Assembly (NCBI GenBank): GCA_002359315.1
Contig: DEMS01000028.1
Location: 62,192-126,191, forward strand
Direction of reading: 5' to 3'
DNA from: Bacteroidetes bacterium UBA2664
GTDB lineage: Bacteria > Bacteroidota > Rhodothermia > Balneolales > Balneolaceae
Length of the DNA: 64,000 nucleotides
Below, in pieces: positions 7,009 through 16,142 of this stretch. The translations under genes and the position numbers were made by a program. The notes under the pieces were generated by a model. It made no database searches. It had not been told where the DNA came from and worked only from the letters and a program-made list of their open reading frames with translations. The stretch's first letter is position 1, and every line of letters begins with the position of its first letter.

Positions 7009-9846
7009 TCAGGCAGAACGAAGCGTAATTCTGGCAAACTCTTCTTTTAAAAATTTTCCGGTGTAGCTATTCTCGGATTCAATCACTTCTTCCGGAGTTC
7101 CCACGGCTACAATTTCACCTCCTCCGTTGCCCCCTTCCGGTCCCAAATCGATGATCCAGTCTGCGGCCTTAATCAAATCCAGATTGTGTTCAATGACTAT
7201 AACGGTATTTCCTTTTTCAACAAGTTTTTGGATCACATCAACCAACATCTTCACATCCTGAAAATGAAGCCCGGTTGTGGGTTCATCCATAATGTAGATT
7301 GTATCTCCTGTTCCGATTTTTGAGAGTTCCCGTGATAATTTTATCCGCTGTGCTTCTCCGCCACTTAGCGTTGTGCTGGACTGTCCAAGAGTCAGATATC
7401 CAAGTCCAACCGAATTGAGTGTTTTCAATTTCCGCTTGATGGATGGAACGGAGGTGAAAAATTCTTCAGCTTCACTGATCGGCATTTGCAGGATATCTGA
7501 TATATTCTTACCCCTGTAATGGATCTCAAGGGTTTCCCTGTTATATCGCTTTCCATTGCAATTTTCACATTTTACATAGACATCCGGCAGAAAATTCATC
7601 TCAATTTTCCGAAGGCCATCGCCCTGACATGTTTCACAGCGCCCGCCTTTCACATTAAATGAGAATCTCCCCTGATCATAGCCCCTGATTTTGGACTCCG
7701 GCAGTTCCGCAAAGAGGGATCGAATATGATCAAATACTTTTGTATAGGTTCCCGGATTTGATCGGGGTGTTCTGCCGATCGGACTTTGATCGATGGATAT
7801 AACCTTATCTACATGCTCCAAACCCTCTATTGACTGATAGGGCAGAGGTACAGATTTTGAGTTATAAAACTCATTGGATAGAATTGGTGTCAATGTTTGA
7901 TTGATAAGTGTACTTTTACCGCTTCCGCTTACACCGGTAACCGATATAAATTTCCCGAGTGGAATTTCCAGGTCCACATTTTGCAGGTTGTGTCCGCTTG
8001 CATTAATAATTTTAAGCGACTTGCCGCTGCCTTCCCTTCTCTTGTCCGGAAGCGGAATGACTTCTTCATCATTCAGGAATCGCATCGTCATTGAATTGGG
8101 GTCCAATTCATCAGGAGTCCCTTTTGTGACAATATATCCCCCTTCCGTTCCGGCTCCCGGCCCCAGGTCAACGACATAATCGGCATGTTCAATCGTTTCG
8201 CGATCATGCTCCACCACAATAACCGTATTACCCAGATCACGAAGTGTTTCAAGAGACCGGATCAGTTTGATATTATCCTTCTGATGAAGTCCGATACTTG
8301 GCTCATCCAGAATGTAAAGAACACCGACCAGTTGAGTCCCAATTTGTGTTGCCAGACGGATGCGCTGAGCTTCACCGCCACTCAATGTTTGGGCTTCACG
8401 ATTCAGAGTTAAGTAAGTAAGACCCACATTTAGCAAAAAATCGATTCTATCTATAATCTCCTTTAAAACGAGCTGGCCAATCTTTCTCTGCCGTTCTGTA
8501 AGTTTCAGATTCCCGATGGTTAATCGCAGGGATTGAATATCCATTTCAACAAGATCTTGTATGGTATATCCGTCAATTTTATAGGAGAGGGCTTCTTGAT
8601 GGAGCCGGCCGCCATTGCAGGAAGGGCACGTCAATTTTGAGAGATACGCTTTGGCTTTATCCCTCTGCTTGTTTGACTTACTCTCCTCATACTGTTCACG
8701 GATGATACTGCTCAGCCCGGAATATTTATGTTTATACGTGACATTATTATTCTTGAAGTCATAGCTGACATTGAATTTTTCGTCGCCGCCCCCATCAAAC
8801 AACAGATCTAATGATTCTTCAGGAAATTGTTCGATGGGTGTTTCAAAATCCAGGTTCACACTTTCCAGAACTGCTTTGAGCTGTTTGAAAACAAATATAT
8901 CGCGGGGTTCACCCAAAAAACGAATCGCTCCTTCCTGAATACTTTTTTCCGGATTTTGTATCACAAGATCCCGGCTTACGTCATAGTGATAACCCAGTCC
9001 GTTACACGTTTTACATGCTCCGTACGGTGAGTTAAAAGAGAACATATTGGGAGCCGGATCTTCATAGGAGAGGCCGCTTTCGATATCATACAGATTTTTA
9101 GAGAAAATTCGGTCCCGTAGAGTGTCCTCTTCTTGAATCGCCAGAATGAGATTTCCATCTGCCATTTCGAGTGCCAAATGAATACTTTCTGAGATCCGTT
9201 TTTCACTGGATGGACTGATCACAAAACGGTCCACTACTACTTCAATATTATGCGTTTTATAGCGATCCAGTTTAATTTCTCCTTCCAGATCGATCAACTC
9301 CCCATCCACACGGGCTTTAATAAATCCTTGTTTCTGCATCTGTTCAAAAAGTTCGCGGTAATGCCCTTTTCTTCCCCTGACAACCGGAGCCAGGCAGTAT
9401 GCTTTTGTACCAGTAGGTATGTCCATGATCGTTTCTACAATTTGATCGGACGTTTGCTTCTCCATTTTATTACCGCTGATGTAGGAGTAAGGGACGCCAA
9501 TTCGAGCGTAGAGTAGCCTCAAAAAATCATAAATTTCAGTAACTGTGCCGACCGTTGATCGTGGATTTCGATTTGTTGTTTTCTGATCAATGGATATTAC
9601 AGGTGAGAGCCCATCAATAAAATCAACATCGGGCCGTTCCATCATGCCCAAAAATTGACGGGCATATGCAGAGAGAGATTCCAAAAAACGACGTTGCCCC
9701 TCTGCATAAATTGTGTCGAAAGCCAGGGATGATTTGCCCGAGCCGGAAAGACCTGTTAGAACCACCAGTTTCTCACGGGGTATATCGATATCAATATCTT
9801 TAAGATTGTGCTCTCTGGCACCTCGAATGATGATATTATTTTGCAA
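7009..9846 (-). CDS. uvrA: Excinuclease ABC subunit A
   Basis: UvrA recognises bulky DNA lesions and loads UvrB in nucleotide excision repair. The 945 residues carry two ABC ATPase modules. The first Walker A is GLSGSGKSSLAFDT near residue 32, and the second is GVSGSGKSTLINQ near 645. Two LSGGEAQRI signatures are present, as are the Cys-rich zinc-binding segments CKTCNG...CPSCNGG and CETCQG...CENCNG. Length and motif order match the standard family. It starts with ATG after an intergenic stretch holding a heptad-repeat inverted element. No LexA-type box with canonical spacing is evident. Confidence 0.98.
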   Translation of the reverse strand: MQNNIIIRGAREHNLKDIDIDIPREKLVVLTGLSGSGKSSLAFDTIYAEGQRRFLESLSAYARQFLGMMERPDVDFIDGLSPVISIDQKTTNRNPRSTVGTVTEIYDFLRLLYARIGVPYSYISGNKMEKQTSDQIVETIMDIPTGTKAYCLAPVVRGRKGHYRELFEQMQKQGFIKARVDGELIDLEGEIKLDRYKTHNIEVVVDRFVISPSSEKRISESIHLALEMADGNLILAIQEEDTLRDRIFSKNLYDIESGLSYEDPAPNMFSFNSPYGACKTCNGLGYHYDVSRDLVIQNPEKSIQEGAIRFLGEPRDIFVFKQLKAVLESVNLDFETPIEQFPEESLDLLFDGGGDEKFNVSYDFKNNNVTYKHKYSGLSSIIREQYEESKSNKQRDKAKAYLSKLTCPSCNGGRLHQEALSYKIDGYTIQDLVEMDIQSLRLTIGNLKLTERQRKIGQLVLKEIIDRIDFLLNVGLTYLTLNREAQTLSGGEAQRIRLATQIGTQLVGVLYILDEPSIGLHQKDNIKLIRSLETLRDLGNTVIVVEHDRETIEHADYVVDLGPGAGTEGGYIVTKGTPDELDPNSMTMRFLNDEEVIPLPDKRREGSGKSLKIINASGHNLQNVDLEIPLGKFISVTGVSGSGKSTLINQTLTPILSNEFYNSKSVPLPYQSIEGLEHVDKVISIDQSPIGRTPRSNPGTYTKVFDHIRSLFAELPESKIRGYDQGRFSFNVKGGRCETCQGDGLRKIEMNFLPDVYVKCENCNGKRYNRETLEIHYRGKNISDILQMPISEAEEFFTSVPSIKRKLKTLNSVGLGYLTLGQSSTTLSGGEAQRIKLSRELSKIGTGDTIYIMDEPTTGLHFQDVKMLVDVIQKLVEKGNTVIVIEHNLDLIKAADWIIDLGPEGGNGGGEIVAVGTPEEVIESENSYTGKFLKEEFARITLRSA

Positions 9847-9958
9847 TGGACGAATCTTTTAGATTAAACCTCTTAAAATACAAAACGTTTTAGGCAAGAA
9901 CACGTTCCTGTATTGGAAAAATAGTGAAGAATTTGGGGGGTAGTGATTTAAAAAGAAA

Positions 9959-10183
9959 GGCAGAACGCAAAAGGCAAAGGGCAGAAGTATCTTATTCAAA
10001 ACCCTTTAGTCAGCCTGAACAGCCATATTCGGAAAACGAAATACGGCTTCCGACCAAATGTAAATAACCTTAACACAGGTGACGGGGTATGACGACTTAC
10101 TGGAACCAAAAAGGTATTTATTGTAGTTGTCATAAACAATTTTCATTCTAAACCCTTCTGCTTTCTGCCTTTTGCGTTCTGCC
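9959..10183. repeat. Inverted repeat element with 7-base-periodic arms
   Basis: The uvrA to DAHP synthase gap (9847-10312) has no gene. It holds two 29-base arms. The left (9959-9987) reads as heptads GGCAGAA, CGCAAAA, GGCAAAG, GGCAGAA plus G. The right (10155-10183) reads CTTCTGC, TTTCTGC, CTTTTGC, GTTCTGC plus C. The right arm is the reverse complement of the left at 26 of 29 positions. The 167-base centre has further pairing potential: GCCATATT...AATACGGC around 10022-10048, and GACGACTTAC with GTAGTTGTC around 10090-10130. No open reading frame lies inside. It could be a small non-autonomous mobile element or a structured RNA/DNA locus. Confidence 0.8.
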
Positions 10184-10312
10184 TATTTATTATGGCTTCT
10201 CATAATAAACGAATCTCAAACGGTGTTGATAACAAAGAAATCTATCAATTAATGAAATGATGCGTATATTTACCCCCTTATAGATAGATCAAAAAAACTG
10301 ATGTAAATAGTT

Positions 10313-11710
10313 ATGAGTACAGTAATCAAACGGGCGAATCAATTAAGAGGTGCTGAATTATTGAAAGGAGACGGGTGGAGTCCGCTTTCCTGGAACCAAA
10401 AAGAAATTGAACAATTACCCACTTATCCCGATACGGATCAGCTGCAAAACTCGTTTGATGAGTTAAAATCACTTCCTCCCCTGATTACATCCTGGGAAAT
10501 TGAAGCACTGAAAGAGAAGCTTGCGCATGCTGCTGATGGCCGGTCTTTTTTACTTCAGGGTGGAGATTGTGCTGAAACGTTTGACTCATGTACTTCAGTT
10601 AAACTCGTTAACACACTGAAGGTAATGCTTCAGATGAGTTTTATCCTTATTCATGAGATGGGTATTCCCATCGTTCGTGTAGGAAGGGTAGCCGGACAGT
10701 ATGCAAAACCCCGGTCAAATGACTATGAAGTGGTGGACGGTGAAAAAATGATGAATTACCGGGGTGATCTCATCAACAGCTTCAGGCCCAATACAGAAGC
10801 CAGATTGCCGGATCCAGGAAGATTGGTTGAGGCGTATCAAAAATCGGCTCTTTCGCTAAATTTTCTGAGAGCACTTTCCGATGAAGGTTTTGCTGATTTG
10901 CAGCATCCGGAGCAGTGGGAACTCGATTTCATGCAGAATAATGAGTTTTATGAAGAGTATGAGCAGATGGTGAACAGCATCAATAAAGCGATTAAGTTTA
11001 TGGATGCGATTACACCGAATCGACTCAATACCTCTCACAAAGTTGATTTTTATACCTCTCATGAGGCATTAAATTTGTTTTATGAGTCAGCACAGACCCG
11101 AAAAGTTCCCCGGAAGTCCGGCTGGTTCAACCTTAGTGCACATATGGTGTGGTTAGGAAACCGAACACAGCAATTGGACGGAGCACATGTTGAATATCTG
11201 CGAGGCATTCAAAATCCAATCGGTATCAAAGTAGGGCCTCCTTTTGATATTGATAACAATCTGGCCATTCTGGATAAGGTAAATCCAAATCACGAAGCGG
11301 GAAAAATTGTTCTCATTACCCGAATGGGACATGAGGAGGTGAGTAAATATTTACCATCCTACATCAGAGCGATTAAACGAAGCGGTCATCCGGTTGTATG
11401 GAGTTGTGACCCGATGCATGGGAATACCTATTCAACCGGTAATAATGTAAAAACCCGTCGGTTTAATGACATTCTTCAGGAGATCAAAGACACGTTCAGT
11501 GTGCACCGATCTGAAGGCAGTAATCTGGGTGGCGTTCATCTGGAACTGACCGGTGATAATGTCACCGAATGTGTAGGGGGTGCTAACGGCCTGAATGAAG
11601 AAGGGCTCAGCTCCAACTATGAAACGTATTGTGACCCTCGTTTGAATTACGAACAGAGCCTGGAAATGGCATTTCTTGTAGCAAAAGAGTGGAATAAGAG
11701 CCAAAAATAA
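10313..11710 (+). CDS. Class II 3-deoxy-7-phosphoheptulonate (DAHP) synthase
   Basis: It condenses phosphoenolpyruvate and erythrose-4-phosphate, the entry reaction of the shikimate pathway for aromatic amino acids. The 465 residues are typical of the plant-like class II enzymes, not the 350-residue class I. Diagnostic stretches are FLLQGGDCAETF near residue 81, GRVAGQYAKPRS near 122, KVGPPFDI and WSCDPMHGNT near 365, and HLELTGDNVTEC near 405. The ATG at 10313 gives the usual MSTVIKRANQLRG-like start. It is apparently monocistronic; no other aromatic genes are nearby. Confidence 0.96.
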   Translation: MSTVIKRANQLRGAELLKGDGWSPLSWNQKEIEQLPTYPDTDQLQNSFDELKSLPPLITSWEIEALKEKLAHAADGRSFLLQGGDCAETFDSCTSVKLVNTLKVMLQMSFILIHEMGIPIVRVGRVAGQYAKPRSNDYEVVDGEKMMNYRGDLINSFRPNTEARLPDPGRLVEAYQKSALSLNFLRALSDEGFADLQHPEQWELDFMQNNEFYEEYEQMVNSINKAIKFMDAITPNRLNTSHKVDFYTSHEALNLFYESAQTRKVPRKSGWFNLSAHMVWLGNRTQQLDGAHVEYLRGIQNPIGIKVGPPFDIDNNLAILDKVNPNHEAGKIVLITRMGHEEVSKYLPSYIRAIKRSGHPVVWSCDPMHGNTYSTGNNVKTRRFNDILQEIKDTFSVHRSEGSNLGGVHLELTGDNVTECVGGANGLNEEGLSSNYETYCDPRLNYEQSLEMAFLVAKEWNKSQK

Positions 11711-11761
11711 AGGTTCAGACAATTTTACAGCCCATCAAAGACATCTTGACTACTGCACAAT

Positions 11762-11776
11762 GTCAGACGGTCTGAC
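11762..11776. promoter_or_regulatory. Perfect palindrome upstream of hsp20, possible operator
   Basis: GTCAGAC, one central G, then GTCTGAC form a perfect 7+1+7 inverted repeat 137 bases before the Hsp20 start. It follows a CTTGACT stretch. It is too short for a terminator and has no T run. A regulator-binding site is the natural reading, but the regulator is unknown. Confidence 0.45.
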
Positions 11777-11787
11777 TGCGTTAACCC

Positions 11788-11837
11788 TATGTGAAATTCC
11801 TGCAGAATTTTGATAAGAAGTGACAGGATTTCACATA
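11788..11837. promoter_or_regulatory. Long inverted repeat overlapping the likely hsp20 promoter
   Basis: TATGTGAAATTCCTG (11788-11802) pairs with CAGGATTTCACATA (11824-11837), a 14-bp stem with one bulged T and a 21-base loop. The loop contains TTGATA, and CATAAA follows 18 bases later at the edge of the second arm, giving a weak promoter-like pair. It could be an operator over the promoter, or a hairpin at the start of the hsp20 leader. Confidence 0.45.
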
Positions 11838-11913
11838 AAATGGCGTTTGGCATCAGGTTTGAGTGTTAACTAAGTGAACAGAATTCAACATCAACCTAAT
11901 ATGAGGTAGAATT

Positions 11914-12342
11914 ATGACACTTATTAAATATACACAGCCAAACAGAGACATTTTCGGAAAAAGATTTTCAGACATCATGGATGAATTTTTCAATGATGCT
12001 GTTGCAACCAGACAACATGCTTTTGCACCCAGTATCGATATTTCCGAAACAGATAAACAATATTTAATCGACGTAGAAGTTCCGGGTATGGATAAGAAAG
12101 ACATCGAACTGAACGTTGATAACAATACATTGATCATCAGCGGTGAAAGAAAGTTTGAAAACAAAGAAGATGGAAAACATTTTCACAGAGTTGAATCTTC
12201 ATATGGAAATTTCAGCCGATCATTCACCCTGCCGGACAATGTAGAAAGTGAAAGTATTCAAGCCACTTACAACAATGGTATTCTGAATATCACGATTGAT
12301 AAAAGTGAGCAAAAAATGAAAAAACAGATAAAAATTAAATAA
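11914..12342 (+). CDS. Small heat-shock protein, Hsp20/alpha-crystallin family
   Basis: A 142-residue ATP-independent holdase that binds unfolding proteins. The alpha-crystallin domain spans about 38-130, with the conserved VEVPGMDKKDIEL, the SGERK strand and the closing YNNGILNITI motif, and a short basic C-terminal tail ending with the IKIK extension. The start is supported by GAGGT six bases before the ATG. The upstream region holds two inverted repeats suited to stress control. The gene ends before a strong terminator, so it is a single-gene unit. It opens a group of proteostasis genes (HtrA, DnaJ-like, ClpB). Confidence 0.95.
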   Translation: MTLIKYTQPNRDIFGKRFSDIMDEFFNDAVATRQHAFAPSIDISETDKQYLIDVEVPGMDKKDIELNVDNNTLIISGERKFENKEDGKHFHRVESSYGNFSRSFTLPDNVESESIQATYNNGILNITIDKSEQKMKKQIKIK

Positions 12343-12384
12343 AGAGCTGTTTCTCTGGTCCCCTAAGAGAGCAGGTTAGTTAGC

Positions 12385-12422
12385 GCCGGAGTCACATTGA
12401 CATGTGTCTCCGGCATTTTTTT
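12385..12422 (+). terminator. Rho-independent terminator after hsp20
   Basis: GCCGGAGTCACAT and ATGTGTCTCCGGC form a 13-bp stem with one mismatch around a TGAC loop, followed by A and seven T. Confidence 0.92.
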
Positions 12423-12509
12423 AACTCTTGAAGCAATAAAATCCCATTATCAATCATTACTAATGGGGATTTGAATTAAAATTTAAATTATATCATCGTA
12501 CTGAATAAC

Positions 12510-13994
12510 ATGGATAGAATTAAAATTACAGTAGCCATTCTCTTTGCAGCGTTATCATTCTACATTGGGATGAATATTGCATCAGAGAATATTGATCAGC
12601 TTGCTGAAGAGACGACACTTCCCACTTATAATACAGCAGAGAACCCTTCTGAAAATGTTCCGATAACTTCACTGCGTGATTTGAACAACGCGTTTGTGGA
12701 TATAGCGGAGAGAACCAACCCTACAGTTGTTACCATTACTACGACTCAAACCGTAAGAATGCGGCAACAGAATCCATTCTCATTCTTTTTTGATGATCCG
12801 CGATTCAATCAGGAAAGAGAGTTTCAGAGAAGCGGATTAGGATCCGGGGTCATTGTTTCTGCGGATGGATATATCATCACGAATAACCACGTTATTGACG
12901 GTGCGGATGAGATCCGTGTCATTTTGTACGGCGGGGATGAATTAGATGCAGAAATTGTAGGTACAGACCCGGCAAGTGACATTGCAGTACTACGTGTAGA
13001 TTCTGAAGAATTATCAGCAATTAGTCTTGGGAACAGTGATGAAATCAGAATAGGTGAAATGGTATTAGCGATCGGGAGTCCACTTAATCAACAATTTGCT
13101 CACTCTGTGTCGAAAGGAATTATCAGTGCAAGTGGAAGATCTGCATTAGGGCTAAACGTATATGAAAGTTATATCCAGACAGATGCAGCGATCAATCCGG
13201 GTAATTCGGGTGGTGCATTGGTAAATATGGATGGTGAATTAATTGGCATCAATACTGCAATTGCCAGCCGAAGTGGCGGAAATCAGGGAATCGGATTTGC
13301 AATACCAGTAAACATGGTGCGAAGTGTAATGGAAGCACTGATTACGGATGGACGTGTAACCCGTGGTTACCTTGGAATTGCGAGTGGCGGTGAAGTTGAT
13401 GAAACCATGGCTCGGGCTCTTGGTTTAGAGCGTGCAAGAGGATTTGTAATTGGAGAAGTTTTAACGGACACACCTGCTGAAAAAGCGGGTTTGATGTCAG
13501 GAGATGTGATTCTTTCCTTGAATGGTCAACAAGTAACAAGTTATAGAGATTTCAGTTTGGAAATAGGTAACACCTCGCCGGGCTCAACGATTACTTTGGG
13601 TATATTTCGTGATGGTGAAAGAAAGTCTGTTGAGGTTGAATTGGCAGAACGTGATTTTGAAGGCATTGCCGAGTCGATGGACACTGAAGAGATGGACGAT
13701 TTAAGAGAAACCCTTGGTTTTGAAGTGGATGAGCTAACGGGTGCAATCAGAGGACAGTTGAATCTCGATTCTTCTGTTCAGGGTGTGGTAGTTTCAGCAA
13801 TATCACAAACCAGCAGGGCGTATCGTCAGGGACTGCGCAGAGGTGATGTCATATCTCAGGTTGCCGATCAGCAGGTTACTACACCGAATGAGTTTTACGG
13901 GAATGTAAGGAGATTAATTCAGGAGGGAACGGATGCGGCATTATTACGTGTTAACAGGCAAGGACGCAGCGTCTTTATTGCAATCGAGTTGTAG
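12510..13994 (+). CDS. HtrA/Deg-family periplasmic serine protease with two PDZ domains
   Basis: A 494-residue Do-type protease that degrades or refolds damaged envelope proteins. Residues about 5-25 form an N-terminal signal-anchor. The trypsin-like domain carries the triad: His near 127 in TNNHVIDG, Asp near 158 in ASDIAVLRV, and Ser near 233 in INPGNSGGAL. PDZ1 lies about 285-375 and PDZ2 about 400-490, with a linker containing an acidic stretch. Chaperone-type genes on both sides support an envelope-stress role. The ATG is 30 bases after an AT-rich leader with no clear Shine-Dalgarno. DegP versus DegQ cannot be told from the sequence. Confidence 0.95.
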   Translation: MDRIKITVAILFAALSFYIGMNIASENIDQLAEETTLPTYNTAENPSENVPITSLRDLNNAFVDIAERTNPTVVTITTTQTVRMRQQNPFSFFFDDPRFNQEREFQRSGLGSGVIVSADGYIITNNHVIDGADEIRVILYGGDELDAEIVGTDPASDIAVLRVDSEELSAISLGNSDEIRIGEMVLAIGSPLNQQFAHSVSKGIISASGRSALGLNVYESYIQTDAAINPGNSGGALVNMDGELIGINTAIASRSGGNQGIGFAIPVNMVRSVMEALITDGRVTRGYLGIASGGEVDETMARALGLERARGFVIGEVLTDTPAEKAGLMSGDVILSLNGQQVTSYRDFSLEIGNTSPGSTITLGIFRDGERKSVEVELAERDFEGIAESMDTEEMDDLRETLGFEVDELTGAIRGQLNLDSSVQGVVVSAISQTSRAYRQGLRRGDVISQVADQQVTTPNEFYGNVRRLIQEGTDAALLRVNRQGRSVFIAIEL

Positions 13995-14018
13995 TCCTTG
14001 TAGTTATGGTTAAGGTTG

Positions 14019-14053
14019 AGCCCCTGTGAAGAAATTTGCAGGGGCTTTTTTTT
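14019..14053 (+). terminator. Rho-independent terminator after the HtrA gene
   Basis: AGCCCCTG and CAGGGGCT form a perfect 8-bp stem around a 12-base loop, followed by a T run, 25 bases past the stop codon. Confidence 0.92.
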
Positions 14054-14054
14054 A

Positions 14055-14189
14055 TTGAGTTTTGAGTGTTGAGTGTTGAGTGTTGAGTGTTGAGTGTTGA
14101 GTGTTGAGGTATTTTTTTCGTGGGTCTATTGATGATTTATAATTCTTTTTATAGACAACTCAAAACTAAGAACTCAAAACTCAAAACTC
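14055..14189. repeat. Second inverted element with heptad-repeat arms (GTTGAGT)n
   Basis: The left arm (14055-14109) is a tandem array: TTGAGT, TTTGAGT, five exact copies of GTTGAGT and a final GTTGAGG. After about 47 AT-rich bases the right arm (14157-14189) runs in opposite orientation with ACTCAAA, ACTAAGA, ACTCAAA, ACTCAAA, ACTC. Both arms keep a strict 7-base period, like the element at 9959-10183, although the word is different. It fills most of the 315-base gap between the HtrA and dnaJ-like genes. No coding sequence is visible in it. Confidence 0.85.
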
Positions 14190-14309
14190 TACTCTGCATA
14201 TTCTTCAGTAAATGCTCTTTAGGGCTATAAATTTCCTCATTTTCTCTGCCAAAATCGCAATTATAAGGCCGGTGGCATACCATTTGCTTCATAAAAGAAA
14301 AAGAAAGCT

Positions 14310-15290
14310 ATGGAGTATAAAGACTATTATAAGACATTAGGTGTTTCAAGGGATGCCTCACAGGCTGAGATAAAAAAAGCGTATCGAAAACTTGCGGCCA
14401 AGTTTCATCCGGACAAAAACCCAGGTAATAAAAAAGCTGAGAACAAATTTAAGGAAATAGGCGAAGCGTATGAGGTGTTAAAGGACCCGGAGAAGAGAAA
14501 ACTGTATAATCAGGTGGGCTCTGATTGGAAAAAGTATCAACAGGCCGGCGCTACCGGCGACGATTTTAACTGGTCGCAATATGGTAGAAGCGGTGGGGGC
14601 GGACAACGGGTTCATATCAACATGGACGAGATGTTTGGCGGACGTCAACAACAGGGCGGAAGCCCATTTTCCAGTTTCTTTGAGACAATTTTTGGGGGTG
14701 GCGGTGCCGATCCGTTTGGCGGGGGGCAGCCACATGCCCGACAGTATCGGTCCGATGCCAGAACCCGAACGGCACAAAGAGGCAGGGACAGTGAAGCTGA
14801 ATTAAAAGTTCAATTGGAAGATCTGTTTGAAGGGGTCGAAAAACAGTTGAGAATCAATGGAGAAAAGGTAAAAGTAAAAATCCCGGCGGGTATTCAAGAG
14901 GGTAAGCGTTTGAAATTAAAAGGAAGAGGGGAGGATGGTGCTGTAAAAGGAGACCTCTATCTGAAGGTAAAAATAGAAGTCCCCGATGGAATCGAACTAA
15001 GAGGAAAAGATATTTATCAAAAGATTCCAATCGACTTGTACACCGCACTGCTTGGAGGATCCTATACAGCTCAAACGATGCAGGGAAAAATTAAACTGAC
15101 GATTCCACCCGAAACTGAAAATGGCAAAATTTTCCGATTAAATGGAAGAGGGTTACCCGAGTTTAATAAACCGTCACAGAGAGGGGACTATTTCCTCAAA
15201 ACAGATATCGAACTTCCAACCAACTTGACAGACAAGGAGAAAAAATTGATTGAAAAACTTGCAGCTGAGAGAGAAAGGGAATTAAGTTAG
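14310..15290 (+). CDS. DnaJ-like co-chaperone, CbpA type (no zinc finger)
   Basis: A 326-residue J-domain protein that stimulates DnaK ATPase. The J domain is residues 1-70 with the HPD triad at 33-35. A Gly/Gln-rich linker follows (about 85-140). Two C-terminal substrate-binding beta domains (about 155-320) come next without the Cys-rich zinc domain of true DnaJ, so it is CbpA-like. KVKIPAGIQEGKRLKLKGRG is the typical first motif of the C-terminal domain. It is followed after 75 bases by the nuclease gene. Confidence 0.94.
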   Translation: MEYKDYYKTLGVSRDASQAEIKKAYRKLAAKFHPDKNPGNKKAENKFKEIGEAYEVLKDPEKRKLYNQVGSDWKKYQQAGATGDDFNWSQYGRSGGGGQRVHINMDEMFGGRQQQGGSPFSSFFETIFGGGGADPFGGGQPHARQYRSDARTRTAQRGRDSEAELKVQLEDLFEGVEKQLRINGEKVKVKIPAGIQEGKRLKLKGRGEDGAVKGDLYLKVKIEVPDGIELRGKDIYQKIPIDLYTALLGGSYTAQTMQGKIKLTIPPETENGKIFRLNGRGLPEFNKPSQRGDYFLKTDIELPTNLTDKEKKLIEKLAAERERELS

Positions 15291-15365
15291 ATTCTTAACA
15301 CAGATTTAATAAGAATCACTTATTTTAGATTCAATCGTTCACAATTCACATAAAGACTTTCAATA

Positions 15366-16142
15366 ATGACTCTTTTTCTACTGCTTTTGACGTTACCTTT
15401 TCTGCCCATCGAAGATAAAAATTCTGATAAATGGGGGCAGATTGGCCACTATGTGACGGGCGAAATTGCTGAATACCACCTGACCCCGGCCGTTCGAGAG
15501 CAGGTGAACACAATCTTGGGTGACTATTCAATAGCCCGCGCAACAGTCTGGATGGATGATATACGTTCAGATAGCACCTATAATTATACATCAACCTGGC
15601 ATTATGCCACAGTAGAAGAGGGTAAAACCTATGAAGAGTCCGTTCAAGATGAAGGCGGAGATGTTATTTGGGCACTGGAGACCTTAATAGCAGAATTGAA
15701 GGAGGGTGGACTCAGCGAAACAGAAGAGAGAGAGAAGCTTAAAATGGTTTTGCATATGATCGGTGATATTCATCAGCCACTCCATGTGGGTACCGGTGAA
15801 GACCGGGGTGGTAATGATGTCCGGCTACAGTGGATGGGGGAGAACTCAAATCTACACAGAGTATGGGATAGTGATGTCATCAACTCCTTCCAATTGAGTT
15901 ACACTGAGCTGGCAAAAGAATTGAATACGGCTACAGCCGGCCAAATTGTTGCGTGGCAAAAAGCGACGGTACGGGATTGGGCATATGAGTCAGTCAGTTA
16001 TCGGGAGAATGTTTATGATCTGCCAGCCAGTATGAGATTGGGTTATGAATATCGGTACATAAACAAGGATATTATCTACAGGAGACTCTTGCAGGCGGGT
16101 GTTCGAATGGCGGGAGTTCTCAATGACATTTATGGAGAGTAA
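15366..16142 (+). CDS. Secreted S1/P1-family nuclease
   Basis: A 258-residue zinc-dependent nuclease acting on single-stranded DNA and RNA, probably in the periplasm or outside the cell. A short signal peptide is followed by Trp23 (DKWGQIGH); in this family the mature N-terminal Trp is a zinc ligand. The other ligand motifs are visible: MDDIRSD, STWHYA, and MIGDIHQPLHVG with GGND and NLHRVWD. All expected His/Asp positions are kept, so it should be active. Likely use: scavenging nucleotides or phosphate. The ATG gives a basic-poor but hydrophobic leader (LFLLLLTLPFL). Confidence 0.93.
   Translation: MTLFLLLLTLPFLPIEDKNSDKWGQIGHYVTGEIAEYHLTPAVREQVNTILGDYSIARATVWMDDIRSDSTYNYTSTWHYATVEEGKTYEESVQDEGGDVIWALETLIAELKEGGLSETEEREKLKMVLHMIGDIHQPLHVGTGEDRGGNDVRLQWMGENSNLHRVWDSDVINSFQLSYTELAKELNTATAGQIVAWQKATVRDWAYESVSYRENVYDLPASMRLGYEYRYINKDIIYRRLLQAGVRMAGVLNDIYGE

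Noticed and set aside
9898..9907. GAACACGTTC palindrome upstream of uvrA, considered as an SOS box
   Set aside because: The half-sites are separated by 2 bases, not the 4 of the Gram-positive LexA box, and no LexA gene is in view.
10098..10400. Shared 14-base word CTGGAACCAAAAAG in the heptad element and the DAHP synthase gene
   Set aside because: Several 14-base matches are expected by chance in a window this long; one copy is coding.
14581..14805. Frames overlapping the Gly-rich part of the DnaJ-like gene
   Set aside because: Produced by the GC-rich Gly linker; the J-protein frame is unambiguous.
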